From JAVXTH01 sp036641395 (GTDB lineage: Bacteria; Bacillota_I; Bacilli_A; Erysipelotrichales; Erysipelotrichaceae), in NCBI GenBank assembly GCA_036641395.1, contig JAVWEY010000031.1, positions 1 through 18,302 on the forward strand: a stretch of 18,302 bases of DNA. The letters are read 5' to 3'. A program made the translations under genes and the position numbers. Positions 1 through 8,304 of this stretch are shown piece by piece. Under the pieces are notes generated by a model, which searched no databases, was not told where the DNA came from, and saw nothing but the letters and a program-made list of their open reading frames with translations. Every line of letters begins with the position of its first letter. The first letter of the stretch is position 1.

Positions 1-106
1 GATTGAAACAGTCTTAAAAGAAGGCAGTGAAAAGGCAAGTAGAATTGCTCATAAGAAAATGCTTAAAGTGAATAAAAAACTAGGTTTTCAATTATTTAAT
101 CATTAA
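1..106 (+). CDS. trpS: Tryptophanyl-tRNA synthetase, C-terminal end (partial)
   Basis: The gene enters from the left edge. The frame starting at base 2 reads 34 codons to a TAA at 104-106. The tail reads IETVLKEGSEKASRIAHKKM followed by a short basic helix. A block of the type 'VL-EG-EKA--IA----V---LG' is the typical C-terminal helix of bacterial class I tryptophanyl-tRNA synthetases, which charge tRNA-Trp in the cytoplasm. Only the tail is visible, so the catalytic HIGH and KMSKS motifs cannot be checked. It is the only plus-strand gene here and converges on murD across a shared terminator. Identification rests on this short segment and is therefore probable, not certain. Confidence 0.7.
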   Translation, partial: IETVLKEGSEKASRIAHKKMLKVNKKLGFQLFNH

Positions 107-109
107 AAC

Positions 110-138
110 AAAAGAATTGTCTAATTGACAATTCTTTT
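110..138. terminator. Bidirectional intrinsic terminator between trpS and murD
   Basis: A perfect 12-bp inverted repeat (110-121 and 127-138) with a 5-base loop lies four bases after the trpS stop. It is followed on the plus strand by TTTTATTTTA and on the minus strand by a TTTTGTTTT-like run. It therefore should stop transcripts arriving from both sides. The left strand of the murD TAA stop codon (137-139) lies inside the stem, so the murD message ends almost exactly at its stop codon. Confidence 0.85.
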
Positions 139-1456
139 ATTTTAGATATTCTTTTACATATTCCTTAAAGATTTCACCTCGCTGTTCATAGTTATCAAAT
201 TGATCATAACTTGAACATGCTGGGGATAATAATATAACATCGCCCTTATCGCCAATTAAGTTAGCATAATCAAATGCTTCTTTCATTGTTTCACATAAAT
301 GGGTTCTTGCGAATATATCTTGGAACTTTTCTTTTGTTTCGCCAAAAGCAACACAACATTTTACGCGATTATCAAATTCTTTCAATGGTTCAAATGAAAT
401 ACCTTTGTCATGTCCCCCTGCAAGTAAAATAATATTTTTATCAAATGACTTTAATGCAGTTACAACGGCATCGGTATTAGTTGCCTTTGAATCATTATAG
501 TAATTAATGCCATTTGCACTTCCACAAAATTCTAATCGATGTTCAATTGATTCAAAATTTGCGATACCTTCTTGAATGTCTTCAATTGAAACACCTAATT
601 TATAAGCCATACATGCAGCAATCATCGCATTTGATACATTATGCGGTCCAACAATCTTTAAAGTAGCGACTTCAAATAATCTAAGTCCTCGTAATGTTGC
701 CCATCCTTCCATAATACACAAATCAACATCTTTTCTTATCAAAGAATAATCAACGATGGTTGCCTTAATATCTTTTGTGTAGTTCATAACGGTTTCATCA
801 TCAACATTGCGTAAGAACCAATCATTTTTATCTTGATTTTGGGCAATTCTAACTTTTGATTCATAATAAGCTTCAACATTTCCCATGTAATCCAAATGAT
901 CTGGTGCAAGATTACATATAACCGCAATTTCAGGGTGAAAGGTTTCAATTCCTAATAACTGAAAATTACTTAATTCCAACGCCACATCTTTTTCCTCACT
1001 ACCATATTGATAAGCAAGTTCACTTAATGGACAACCGATATTTCCGGCTGCAAGCGCCTTATGATTCTTAGCTAATAAAGAATATAAGATAGATGTAATC
1101 GTTGTCTTGCCATTGGTTCCAGTAATTGCGCCATAATGAAACTTAGGTGCACAACAGTAAGCAACTTCAATTTCAGTAAGAATCTTTATCTGATGATCAA
1201 CAAACCATTTCACGAAAGGTACATGATAAGGAATTCCTGGATTTTTTACGACAAAATCCCATTCATTTGTATGAAGACATTCTTGATGACCACCATCAAT
1301 TACTTCAATTCCTAAGTGAATTAATTCTTCTTTTTCTTTTAAAATCGCAACATCATTGATACAAACACTTGCTCCAAAGCTCTGTAATAACTTTGCGACC
1401 GCAATTCCACTTCTTGCCCCGCCAATTACTAAAACTCGTTTATTTTCATATTTCAT
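137..1456 (-). CDS. murD: UDP-N-acetylmuramoyl-L-alanine--D-glutamate ligase (MurD)
   Basis: A cytoplasmic Mur ligase that adds D-glutamate to UDP-MurNAc-L-Ala with ATP, the second peptide step of peptidoglycan precursor synthesis. The 439 residues match the family's usual size. Visible are an N-terminal Rossmann-like domain (about 5-90), the ATP-binding P-loop GTNGKTT (113-119), a central NLAPDHLDY block (182-190), Lys201 at the position of the carbamylated lysine, HRLE (306-309), NDSKATN (321-327) and a C-terminal SPACSSYDQF (411-420), which is typical of MurD. The ATG lies one base after the mraY stop, with AGGGGTGA as ribosome binding site inside the end of mraY, so translation is probably coupled. 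It is the last gene of the cluster in this window: no ftsW or murG follows. Confidence 0.96.
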   Translation of the reverse strand: MKYENKRVLVIGGARSGIAVAKLLQSFGASVCINDVAILKEKEELIHLGIEVIDGGHQECLHTNEWDFVVKNPGIPYHVPFVKWFVDHQIKILTEIEVAYCCAPKFHYGAITGTNGKTTITSILYSLLAKNHKALAAGNIGCPLSELAYQYGSEEKDVALELSNFQLLGIETFHPEIAVICNLAPDHLDYMGNVEAYYESKVRIAQNQDKNDWFLRNVDDETVMNYTKDIKATIVDYSLIRKDVDLCIMEGWATLRGLRLFEVATLKIVGPHNVSNAMIAACMAYKLGVSIEDIQEGIANFESIEHRLEFCGSANGINYYNDSKATNTDAVVTALKSFDKNIILLAGGHDKGISFEPLKEFDNRVKCCVAFGETKEKFQDIFARTHLCETMKEAFDYANLIGDKGDVILLSPACSSYDQFDNYEQRGEIFKEYVKEYLK

Positions 1457-1457
1457 C

Positions 1458-2420
1458 TTAAATCACCCCTAATAAAGTACCAACAATTGCCAGAATTACT
1501 CCTGCTGAGTAAAACATCATAACTACATCCGTTTCTTTAAAACCACTTAATTCAAAATGATGATGAAGTGGAGCCATTTTAAAGATACGTTTTCTGGTTT
1601 TCTTAAAATAAGTAACTTGAATGACAACCGATAACATTTCCGCTAAAAACACACCACCGATTACTAACAATAATAACTCTTGTTTTAATACCATCGCACT
1701 ACTTGCTAGTAAAGCACCCAAGGCAAGTGAACCAGTATCTCCCATAAATATCTTTGCTGGGTGTACATTGAATCTTAAATAGCCTAACAGTGCCCCACTT
1801 ACAGCTAGCAATAACATCGCAACATCTTGATTTTCTTGAAGTAACGCAAATATAATATAAGGTGCAATCGCAATTAAAGATGTACCTGCACATAAACCAT
1901 CTAAACCATCTGTAAAATTAACGGCATTACTCTCTGCTGTAAACATAATAAATACTAATACAAAGTATAAATGACCAATATCAATCGTTATATTAAATAA
2001 TGGTATTAATACGGTTGTTGTTGCCATACTTTGATAGAACAAATAGAAGACAACCGCAAGGATCGATTGAAATAAAAACTTGATACTAGGTTTCAATCCT
2101 TCGTTATTCTTTTTTACCACAATAATGTAATCATCAATAAAACCAATCAAAGCATAACCTAAATATGCCAAAACAATTAACAACATTTGTTTCGAGGCAA
2201 ATGCTTTATAATCTAAAACCAATAAAACTAAAACCGGAATTAAGACAAATACGGTACCGCCCATCGTTGGTGTACCATTCTTCGCAATGTGTGATTTAGG
2301 CCCTTCACTACGAACACTTTGCCCAAACTTAATTTTATGTAGAAATGGAATCAGCATTGGCATTACGACAAGCGTAAGCAACAAACTGATACCAAATGCT
2401 AGTGCATATTTCATATACAT
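1458..2420 (-). CDS. mraY: Phospho-N-acetylmuramoyl-pentapeptide transferase (MraY)
   Basis: An integral membrane enzyme that moves phospho-MurNAc-pentapeptide from UDP to undecaprenyl phosphate, making lipid I. The 320-residue protein is mostly hydrophobic with about ten membrane segments. Diagnostic motifs are GTPTMGG (49-55), the DDY pair (Asp96, Asp97), NAVNFTDGLDGL (165-176), FMGDTGSLALG with Asp228 (225-235), and the HHH loop in APLHHHFE (283-290). The start at 2420 has GGGAGG eight bases upstream. A second in-frame ATG two codons later overlaps the murE stop as ATGA, so either start is possible. Either way the gene overlaps murE by a few bases and is translationally coupled to it. Confidence 0.96.
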   Translation of the reverse strand: MYMKYALAFGISLLLTLVVMPMLIPFLHKIKFGQSVRSEGPKSHIAKNGTPTMGGTVFVLIPVLVLLVLDYKAFASKQMLLIVLAYLGYALIGFIDDYIIVVKKNNEGLKPSIKFLFQSILAVVFYLFYQSMATTTVLIPLFNITIDIGHLYFVLVFIMFTAESNAVNFTDGLDGLCAGTSLIAIAPYIIFALLQENQDVAMLLLAVSGALLGYLRFNVHPAKIFMGDTGSLALGALLASSAMVLKQELLLLVIGGVFLAEMLSVVIQVTYFKKTRKRIFKMAPLHHHFELSGFKETDVVMMFYSAGVILAIVGTLLGVI

Positions 2421-3826
2421 GGATGTATCCTCCCAATTACTACTTGTTTAATAACTTCACGGTCAGAAAAATGAATACTTTGTGTTCCGATTTTTTGAAT
2501 GCTTTCATTTCCTCTACCAGCGATAATTATTATATCACCTTTCTTAGCAATTGCGATAGCATGTTTTATCGCATAATAACGATTTTCAAATACATCATGA
2601 TTTTCAACTGAATTTATATCCATATCATTAAAAATATTCACCAGTGTTTCTCCTCTTGAATTATCCGCTGTAAAGATTACTAAATCACTATATAATCCAG
2701 CAATATGTGCCATTCCAAAACGCTTTCCTTGATCCCGTTCTCCCCCACATCCAATCAGTGTTATGATTCTGTTTTTCTTTACTCGATTTGCGAATTGTAA
2801 GATACGCTTTAAGGCATCTTCACTATGTGCATAATCAAGCCATACCAGAAATTCTTCATTATAAACTACTTCCATACGCCCTGGCACTGGTTTTATCAAC
2901 TTGGCTACTGCTTGTAACTGCTCATAAGTCAACTCTAGAACACGACCAATTACAATCATAATTGCGATATTATATACATTCACAGCACCAATTAATGGTG
3001 TTTCAAACTTCATTCCATTACAAATAAAAGAACTATGATTAGAAGAACATATGATATCATCTAATTTAAAATGTGAGCCATCCTTACCATAGGTAATACA
3101 TTTATGATTACTTAATTCATATAAATGGTGAAGAATCTTATCATCACTATTGATTACAATAACTCCATTATCTTTTAAATAATTTCTTAATTTAAATTTC
3201 GTATTTTGATAATTTAAAGTTGTAAGATGATAATCAAGATGATCACTTGTAATATTTGTATAAACAATCATATCAAAATTAATCAATTTAATCCGATTTT
3301 GATCAATCGCATGAGAAGAAACTTCCATTACAATATATTCAATTTCTTGTCTTAAAGCTTCTTTAAAATAATAAGCTAATTTAAAAAGTGAAGGCGTTGT
3401 ATTACTTGTAGATAACAAATGATTATTATAATCTACACCATCACTCCCAATTCTCATCACTTTCTTATCTATCTTTCGAAGCATTTGACTTACAATATCT
3501 GCCACACTACTTTTACCACTTGTACCGGTAATTCCAATTATGAACATATCACGACATAAATCACCATAATATAGGTTTATCATTTCATCTAGTTTTTTAA
3601 AATTTGCGAAACCATAACAATTGGCTTGTTGACTAACTTCTTCACATACAACATAACCACCTTTTTGAATTACCGCTTTTTGATATTCTCTTGCGTTTTC
3701 AATGCGTGATATAAAAAGCCAATCTTTTTTTATATCACGACTATCCTCACTTATTCCTTTAATTTCTACTTTTTCATCACATTTGATATCTAATACCTTC
3801 ATTAACTCACTTAAATTTGTCTTCAT
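2411..3826 (-). CDS. murE: UDP-MurNAc-tripeptide synthetase, MurE type
   Basis: A cytoplasmic Mur ligase that adds the third, diamino, residue to UDP-MurNAc-L-Ala-D-Glu. Numbered from the ATG at 3826 (471 residues): P-loop GTSGKSS (101-107), TTP (143-145), EVSSHA (168-173), a probable carbamylated Lys210, VPGRME (314-319), DYAHS (331-335) and GCGGERDQGKR (359-369). Several motifs differ from the common form. The P-loop is GTSGKSS instead of GTNGKTT/S, the amino-acid-specificity motif is DNSR (388-391) instead of DNPR, and the C-terminal GKGHE is GRGNE (437-441). The retained Arg favours a diaminopimelate-type pocket, but the substrate is not settled. A GTG at 3850 would give an eight-residue extension but has no properly spaced ribosome site. 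The ATG gives the typical MKTNLSELMKVL start and overlaps the upstream spoVD end by 20 bases. Confidence 0.9.
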   Translation of the reverse strand: MKTNLSELMKVLDIKCDEKVEIKGISEDSRDIKKDWLFISRIENAREYQKAVIQKGGYVVCEEVSQQANCYGFANFKKLDEMINLYYGDLCRDMFIIGITGTSGKSSVADIVSQMLRKIDKKVMRIGSDGVDYNNHLLSTSNTTPSLFKLAYYFKEALRQEIEYIVMEVSSHAIDQNRIKLINFDMIVYTNITSDHLDYHLTTLNYQNTKFKLRNYLKDNGVIVINSDDKILHHLYELSNHKCITYGKDGSHFKLDDIICSSNHSSFICNGMKFETPLIGAVNVYNIAIMIVIGRVLELTYEQLQAVAKLIKPVPGRMEVVYNEEFLVWLDYAHSEDALKRILQFANRVKKNRIITLIGCGGERDQGKRFGMAHIAGLYSDLVIFTADNSRGETLVNIFNDMDINSVENHDVFENRYYAIKHAIAIAKKGDIIIIAGRGNESIQKIGTQSIHFSDREVIKQVVIGRIHPCI

Positions 3827-5723
3827 CAAGATAAATCCATACCTTTCCACCCTCTACCATTTTTGTTCCTGCAACCGGAAGTTGCGCCACAACATGAGTT
3901 CCTTCCCCAATAAAATTAAAATCTAAGCCTTCTTTTTTTACCTTTGCTTTTTCAAGACCTACATAATTATCTAAAACAACATCAAGCGGATCAAGCCATG
4001 TTTTCTTTTTTTGAATTTGTTCTTTTACTTTTTTAACTTTTAAATAAGGTAATATATCTTCATAACATGCCTTTACAACCGGTGCTACAACGGTTCCTCC
4101 ATACTGAACATCATTTTGTGGAGAATCAACGGCAATATATAAAACAATCTTTGGATGATCAATCGGGGCTGCCGATAAAAAAGATAAAATGTATTCATTT
4201 GCCAAATAAACTCCATCAACGGCTTTTTGTGCAGTACCGGTTTTCCCGCCAATTTTATATCCATTCATAAAAGCATTTTTACCACCACCATGAGCAACCA
4301 CACTCTCCAAAGCATATTTCATCTTTTCACTAGTTTCTTTTGAAATCACTTTTCTAACTTTGGTTGGTAAATATTCAACAACAGGTTCACTTTGGATTGG
4401 GTCTAGAATTGCTTTCGTGATAAACGGCTTATATAATGTTCCACCATTAACAATCGCAGAAAACGCACTTACTAATTGAATTGGCGTTACCGATAATCCT
4501 TGACCAAAGCCAACGGTTGCACACTCGACTTCCCCCATGTCTTTCTTCTTAAACATAATTCCAGTACTTTCTCCTGGCATATCGACACCGGTTTTACTTC
4601 CAAAACCAAATTTCTTTACATAATCATTCAGAGAATCACGTCCTAGTCTTCTCGCTATTTCCACAAAGCCTGGATTACTTGAATTTTCAAGCACTTCAAG
4701 AAATGTTTGTAAGCCATGTCCTCCAGCTTTCCAACTTTTTATTCTTCTTCCCGCAACCATTTCGTAACCCTTATCAAAATAAGTATCTTTAAACATATCG
4801 AAACACTTTTCTTCCAAGCCGGCTGCAAAGGTAATTGATTTAAATGTTGAGCCCGGTTCAAAGCTCATCCAAATTGGTAAGTTACGATTATAGATATCAG
4901 ATGAATAATCTTGATAATGATTTGGATTAAAATCAGGCTTCGATACCACGCTTAAAATTTCCCCAGTTTCAGGATTCATCGCAAGTGCAAGTGCTTGCTT
5001 TGGCTTATATCGCTTCATTAAGGCATCCATTTCGCGTTCAATTACATCTTGCATATAAGCATCGATAGTAAGCATTAAATTCATTCCTTTGCCACTCGCT
5101 ACATATCGTTCATTATATAAGTTCACTTTATGTCCTTTAGCATCAAACGGAATTGCTAGTGCCCCATTCTCTCCTTTTAATATCTCTTCATATTGAAGCT
5201 CTAACCCCGCAAGTCCTTGATTATCAATTCCTGTAAATCCCAACACTTGCCCAAGATAAGTTTGGCTTGGATAATGACGCATTGAATCTTGTACAAGATA
5301 AACACCGGGAAGTTTAAGTGCTTCAATCGCTTTTACTTTGTCATCGCTAAGTAAGCGACCCATCGGTTGAAGTTTTTGGGTTGATGCTTTTTTAGTAATT
5401 ATTTTATATAAAACCTTTTCATCACACTTTAAAATAATTGCTAATTGTTTTGCGCAATCGATTGGATCTTTTATTTGTGAGGGAACTACCATAAGCGAGG
5501 TAGATGGAACATCATGGGCTAAAACAATACCATTCTTATCAATTATTTTTCCTCTTGAAGCAGAAACACTAAAATCTCTTTCCCAAAGATTCTTTGCTTT
5601 CTTTAAAATATTCTCATGATTTATTATCTGTTCATAAGCAAGTTTTCCTAAAATTAAAGTAAAAATAACACAACAACAAAAAAAGATTTGATTCATTCTT
5701 TTTTTCACCTTGCCTCGTATCAT
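3807..5723 (-). CDS. spoVD: SpoVD-like class B penicillin-binding protein with one PASTA domain
   Basis: A membrane-anchored D,D-transpeptidase that cross-links peptidoglycan. Numbered from the ATG at 5723 (638 residues): one membrane segment (about 12-30), a PBP dimer domain starting near SASRGKIIDKNG, the active-site SxxK as Ser292-Thr-Phe-Lys295 in EPGSTFK, SSN (348-350), KTG (494-496), and one C-terminal PASTA domain (about 580-634). A single PASTA domain and position directly after the divisome PBP and before murE match SpoVD of Bacillus and Clostridium, which makes spore cortex. An ordinary division or elongation PBP is also possible. The ATG is preferred to a GTG at 5732 because GGGTGAT precedes it. 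A strong terminator sits just upstream, so this gene may have its own promoter. Confidence 0.88.
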   Translation of the reverse strand: MIRGKVKKRMNQIFFCCCVIFTLILGKLAYEQIINHENILKKAKNLWERDFSVSASRGKIIDKNGIVLAHDVPSTSLMVVPSQIKDPIDCAKQLAIILKCDEKVLYKIITKKASTQKLQPMGRLLSDDKVKAIEALKLPGVYLVQDSMRHYPSQTYLGQVLGFTGIDNQGLAGLELQYEEILKGENGALAIPFDAKGHKVNLYNERYVASGKGMNLMLTIDAYMQDVIEREMDALMKRYKPKQALALAMNPETGEILSVVSKPDFNPNHYQDYSSDIYNRNLPIWMSFEPGSTFKSITFAAGLEEKCFDMFKDTYFDKGYEMVAGRRIKSWKAGGHGLQTFLEVLENSSNPGFVEIARRLGRDSLNDYVKKFGFGSKTGVDMPGESTGIMFKKKDMGEVECATVGFGQGLSVTPIQLVSAFSAIVNGGTLYKPFITKAILDPIQSEPVVEYLPTKVRKVISKETSEKMKYALESVVAHGGGKNAFMNGYKIGGKTGTAQKAVDGVYLANEYILSFLSAAPIDHPKIVLYIAVDSPQNDVQYGGTVVAPVVKACYEDILPYLKVKKVKEQIQKKKTWLDPLDVVLDNYVGLEKAKVKKEGLDFNFIGEGTHVVAQLPVAGTKMVEGGKVWIYLDEDKFK

Positions 5724-5739
5724 TGTAATCACCCAATCT

Positions 5740-5768
5740 ATCTTATGATGAAAACAAACATTTAATGA
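5740..5768 (-). promoter_or_regulatory. Candidate sigma-E-like promoter for spoVD
   Basis: Between the upstream terminator and spoVD the minus strand reads TCATTAA (5768-5762), 14 bases, then CATAAGAT (5747-5740). The known sigma-E consensus is roughly KMATATT, 14 bases, CATACAMT. The -10 matches six of eight positions and the -35 only four of seven. In Bacillus subtilis spoVD is transcribed by sigma-E, which is why this was tested. The match is modest in AT-rich DNA, and no good sigma-A promoter was found in the same gap. Confidence 0.3.
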
Positions 5769-5798
5769 AAAAAAAGAAGCAACAATATTGTCACTTCT
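5767..5798 (-). terminator. Intrinsic terminator between pbpB and spoVD
   Basis: On the minus strand a hairpin of about ten base pairs, including two G-T wobbles (arms beginning AGAAGTGACA and ending TGTTGCTTCT), is followed directly by eight T residues. It begins at the pbpB stop codon. This is a strong rho-independent signal inside an otherwise continuous dcw gene cluster and divides it into mraZ-rsmH-ftsL-pbpB and spoVD-murE-mraY-murD. Confidence 0.75.
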
Positions 5799-7974
5799 AT
5801 TTAAGTACTACTTTAATATCACTATCTTTATTAATAACGCTTCCAGGAGGTACATTTTGTTCACTGACTTTTCCTGAACCCGAAATATTAATCGATAACC
5901 CACACATATCCCAAAACGTTGCCACATCTTTTCTTGTCCAATCTTTCATATCTGGCATTTTTATAATATTACCATCACTCATTAAAAATACTTTTTGTTT
6001 ACTCATAATTGAAGTATTTACACTTGGAAATTGCTTCACAACACTTGTTCCATCGCCAATGATAACTGGTGTGATATTCATCATCGCTAGTTTATTATTT
6101 ACATAATCCAAACTATGATTGACAAAGGTTGGCATAATAAATTCCTTCCAGTCATTACTAACTGGTGATTCAGTAGGTAATTTATCGCTTGCAGTTCCAC
6201 TTATTCCCTGAGCAGCTAATGCTTCTCTAAATACATCTTTGAAATAGTCTCCTGTATAGGTCATCATCTCGCCACTTTCAAAAGCATAATACATCATTAT
6301 TTTTGGATCACCTTGGGGAGCTGCTGCCATAACTGAGTTTACATAAGTATCCCATTGATAACCTGCACCTTTGGCGATTTGCCCAGTACCTGTCTTTGCG
6401 ATTAAACGCACATCATCCATGTGATATCTTCTACCGCTTCCGCCCTCTGAATTTACTACTTGATCCATTAATGCTTGTAACTGTTTCGACACTTTTTCAG
6501 AAATTGGTGTACCAACTACTTCTTTTTTACCTTGATATATTACTTTACTAGGATCAGAGCCATCAACAATCTTATCAATATAATACGGCTTCATCATTTT
6601 CCCATCATTAAAAATCGAAGTATAAGCTTGGACCATTTGTAACGCTGTCACTGATGAACCTTGACCAAATCCTGCTGATAATTGATCTGCTGGATAAGTG
6701 AAGTTCTTCTTACCGTTTACCTCACTAATTCCATAAGTATTAACCGGCTTAAAGAAACCAAATTTATCTAAATAACGTTCTAGGACTTTTGGATTTAAAT
6801 AATTCGCAATCAAATCACAAATACCGGTATTAGCAGAATAAATTAATCCTTGGTCATAAGATATACTTCCCCAGTTTTTACCTAAAGCATCATTAATTGA
6901 TTGATAATCATTACTTGTTTTTGTAGGAGTACGAACAATTCCTCTTTGCGTATCGTAGTACCAATTAAAAGTACCAGATTGAAACTGATGAGCTCCATCA
7001 TAAACACCGGTATCCATCGCTGCAGCATAAGTGAATACTTTCATTGTTGATCCTGGTTCATATGCATATTCACTCGGTACATTACGCCAATCTTCAATAT
7101 CTTTATCATTCAAATCAAAAGTAGGATAGCCAGACCATGCAAGTATTTTCCCTGTTTCAACTTCACACACAATTCCCCATGCTCTTGTACTATGGAATTC
7201 ACTCATTGTTTTATCAAGCGCACTTTCAAGTGCTAATTGAACATTTTTATCTAAGGTAAGCGTTACATCCCCACCATTTACTGCTTGTTTTTCAATATAC
7301 TTTGATCCAAACACATTACCATTTACATCCTTTTTATATCGAACCGCTCCATTACTACCCTTCAACTGTTTATCTAATACTTTCTCTAGCCCCATTTCAC
7401 CCTCTAATCGGCCTAGTTCATCATTATATCGTGCATAACCAATTAACTGAGATGCAAACTTACCATCTGTATAATTTCGCTGGGATGACTTTTCAAAACC
7501 AATCCCTTGTAGTTCTAACACATCAATTTGTTCTTTTTCATTTAGCGTTAGATTATTTCCATATACACCAAATGCTGTTTGATATAAATTTTTATGGATG
7601 GCATCATCAAGAATCTTTTTTAAAGTAGTAGAATCACACTTTAAAATTGGTGCTAATGCATCGGCTGTCATTTGTGTATCAGCTACATATGCATCTTTCT
7701 TTCCATCGGTACGGGTCTTTGAAAGATAAGCAATTAACGTATAAGAATCCAAGTCAGCAGCAATAACATTACCATTACGATCCTTAATCGTTCCTCTTTT
7801 CGCAGTTAAAACATCCGCTTTATTCTTACTAAGTGTATCCTTTATATTTATTCCACTTCGCAAATGAACACCAGTTGCCATTGTAAAAAGGACATTTGCA
7901 GAAACAAGTGTCCCAATGATGCCAATAACTAATATTAAATAAGTAATCGTTCGATTTGCTCTTTTCGTATTCAT
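5797..7974 (-). CDS. pbpB: Divisome class B penicillin-binding protein with two PASTA domains (PBP2B/PBP2X/FtsI type)
   Basis: A septal peptidoglycan D,D-transpeptidase anchored in the membrane and acting outside it. The 725 residues show one membrane segment (about 10-32), an N-terminal dimer domain starting with the AKRGTIKDRNGNV block (58-70), the catalytic SxxK Ser309-Thr-Met-Lys312 in EPGSTMK, SAN (380-382), KTG (527-529), and two PASTA domains (about 612-667 and 668-725). Two PASTA repeats after the transpeptidase match Bacillus PBP2B, Staphylococcus PBP1 and pneumococcal PBP2X. It follows ftsL, its usual partner in the FtsL–DivIC–FtsW complex, after a 22-base gap with AGAGG as ribosome site. 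A strong terminator begins at its stop codon. Confidence 0.93.
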   Translation of the reverse strand: MNTKRANRTITYLILVIGIIGTLVSANVLFTMATGVHLRSGINIKDTLSKNKADVLTAKRGTIKDRNGNVIAADLDSYTLIAYLSKTRTDGKKDAYVADTQMTADALAPILKCDSTTLKKILDDAIHKNLYQTAFGVYGNNLTLNEKEQIDVLELQGIGFEKSSQRNYTDGKFASQLIGYARYNDELGRLEGEMGLEKVLDKQLKGSNGAVRYKKDVNGNVFGSKYIEKQAVNGGDVTLTLDKNVQLALESALDKTMSEFHSTRAWGIVCEVETGKILAWSGYPTFDLNDKDIEDWRNVPSEYAYEPGSTMKVFTYAAAMDTGVYDGAHQFQSGTFNWYYDTQRGIVRTPTKTSNDYQSINDALGKNWGSISYDQGLIYSANTGICDLIANYLNPKVLERYLDKFGFFKPVNTYGISEVNGKKNFTYPADQLSAGFGQGSSVTALQMVQAYTSIFNDGKMMKPYYIDKIVDGSDPSKVIYQGKKEVVGTPISEKVSKQLQALMDQVVNSEGGSGRRYHMDDVRLIAKTGTGQIAKGAGYQWDTYVNSVMAAAPQGDPKIMMYYAFESGEMMTYTGDYFKDVFREALAAQGISGTASDKLPTESPVSNDWKEFIMPTFVNHSLDYVNNKLAMMNITPVIIGDGTSVVKQFPSVNTSIMSKQKVFLMSDGNIIKMPDMKDWTRKDVATFWDMCGLSINISGSGKVSEQNVPPGSVINKDSDIKVVLK

Positions 7975-7996
7975 ATAAACCTCTTTACAACACTAT

Positions 7997-8299
7997 TTAT
8001 TCATTTTGTGCTTCCACAAAAACAACATTATCTTGATTTACAACCATTCCTGCTTCTTTCGCAACACTTAAAACACGATCACGATTTTCTAAAGTTTTAA
8101 CTGCTAAACGTAGACTTTCAACGTCATCTTTCATTTTCGCAACTTCACTCTCTTTTGTTGAAACTGTTTTTGATAAAGCAACATTATATGACTTTAAAAA
8201 TAATGAACTGCTTAAGTATAACAAAATTGACAACACAAAAAACAGAGTTGCGATTGCTTCAATTCTTACTTTCCGCTTACTTTTAATTACTTTAGCCAT
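7997..8299 (-). CDS. ftsL: Cell division protein FtsL
   Basis: A small bitopic membrane protein of the divisome. The 100 residues consist of a basic N-terminus (MAKVIKSKRKVR), one membrane segment (about 14-35) and an extracellular coiled-coil stretch (about 38-75) with regularly spaced hydrophobic residues, ending in the VLSVAKEAGM block common in Gram-positive FtsL. FtsL proteins are poorly conserved, so the call depends on size, topology and its place between rsmH and the divisome PBP. It starts five bases after the rsmH stop; AAGGAG in the end of rsmH and AAAGGA next to the ATG can serve as ribosome sites. Confidence 0.88.
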   Translation of the reverse strand: MAKVIKSKRKVRIEAIATLFFVLSILLYLSSSLFLKSYNVALSKTVSTKESEVAKMKDDVESLRLAVKTLENRDRVLSVAKEAGMVVNQDNVVFVEAQNE

Positions 8300-8304
8300 A
8301 TCCT

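Noticed and set aside
3827..3850. Upstream GTG start for murE
   Set aside because: The GTG at 3850 has no spaced ribosome site and adds residues unlike MurE N-termini; the ATG at 3826 gives the family-typical start.
5765..7628. Plus-strand open frames opposite the pbpB gene (for example 5765-6106 and 7302-7628)
   Set aside because: They lie entirely antisense to a well-supported PBP gene, their translations show no domain or sensible composition, and no ribosome site precedes them.
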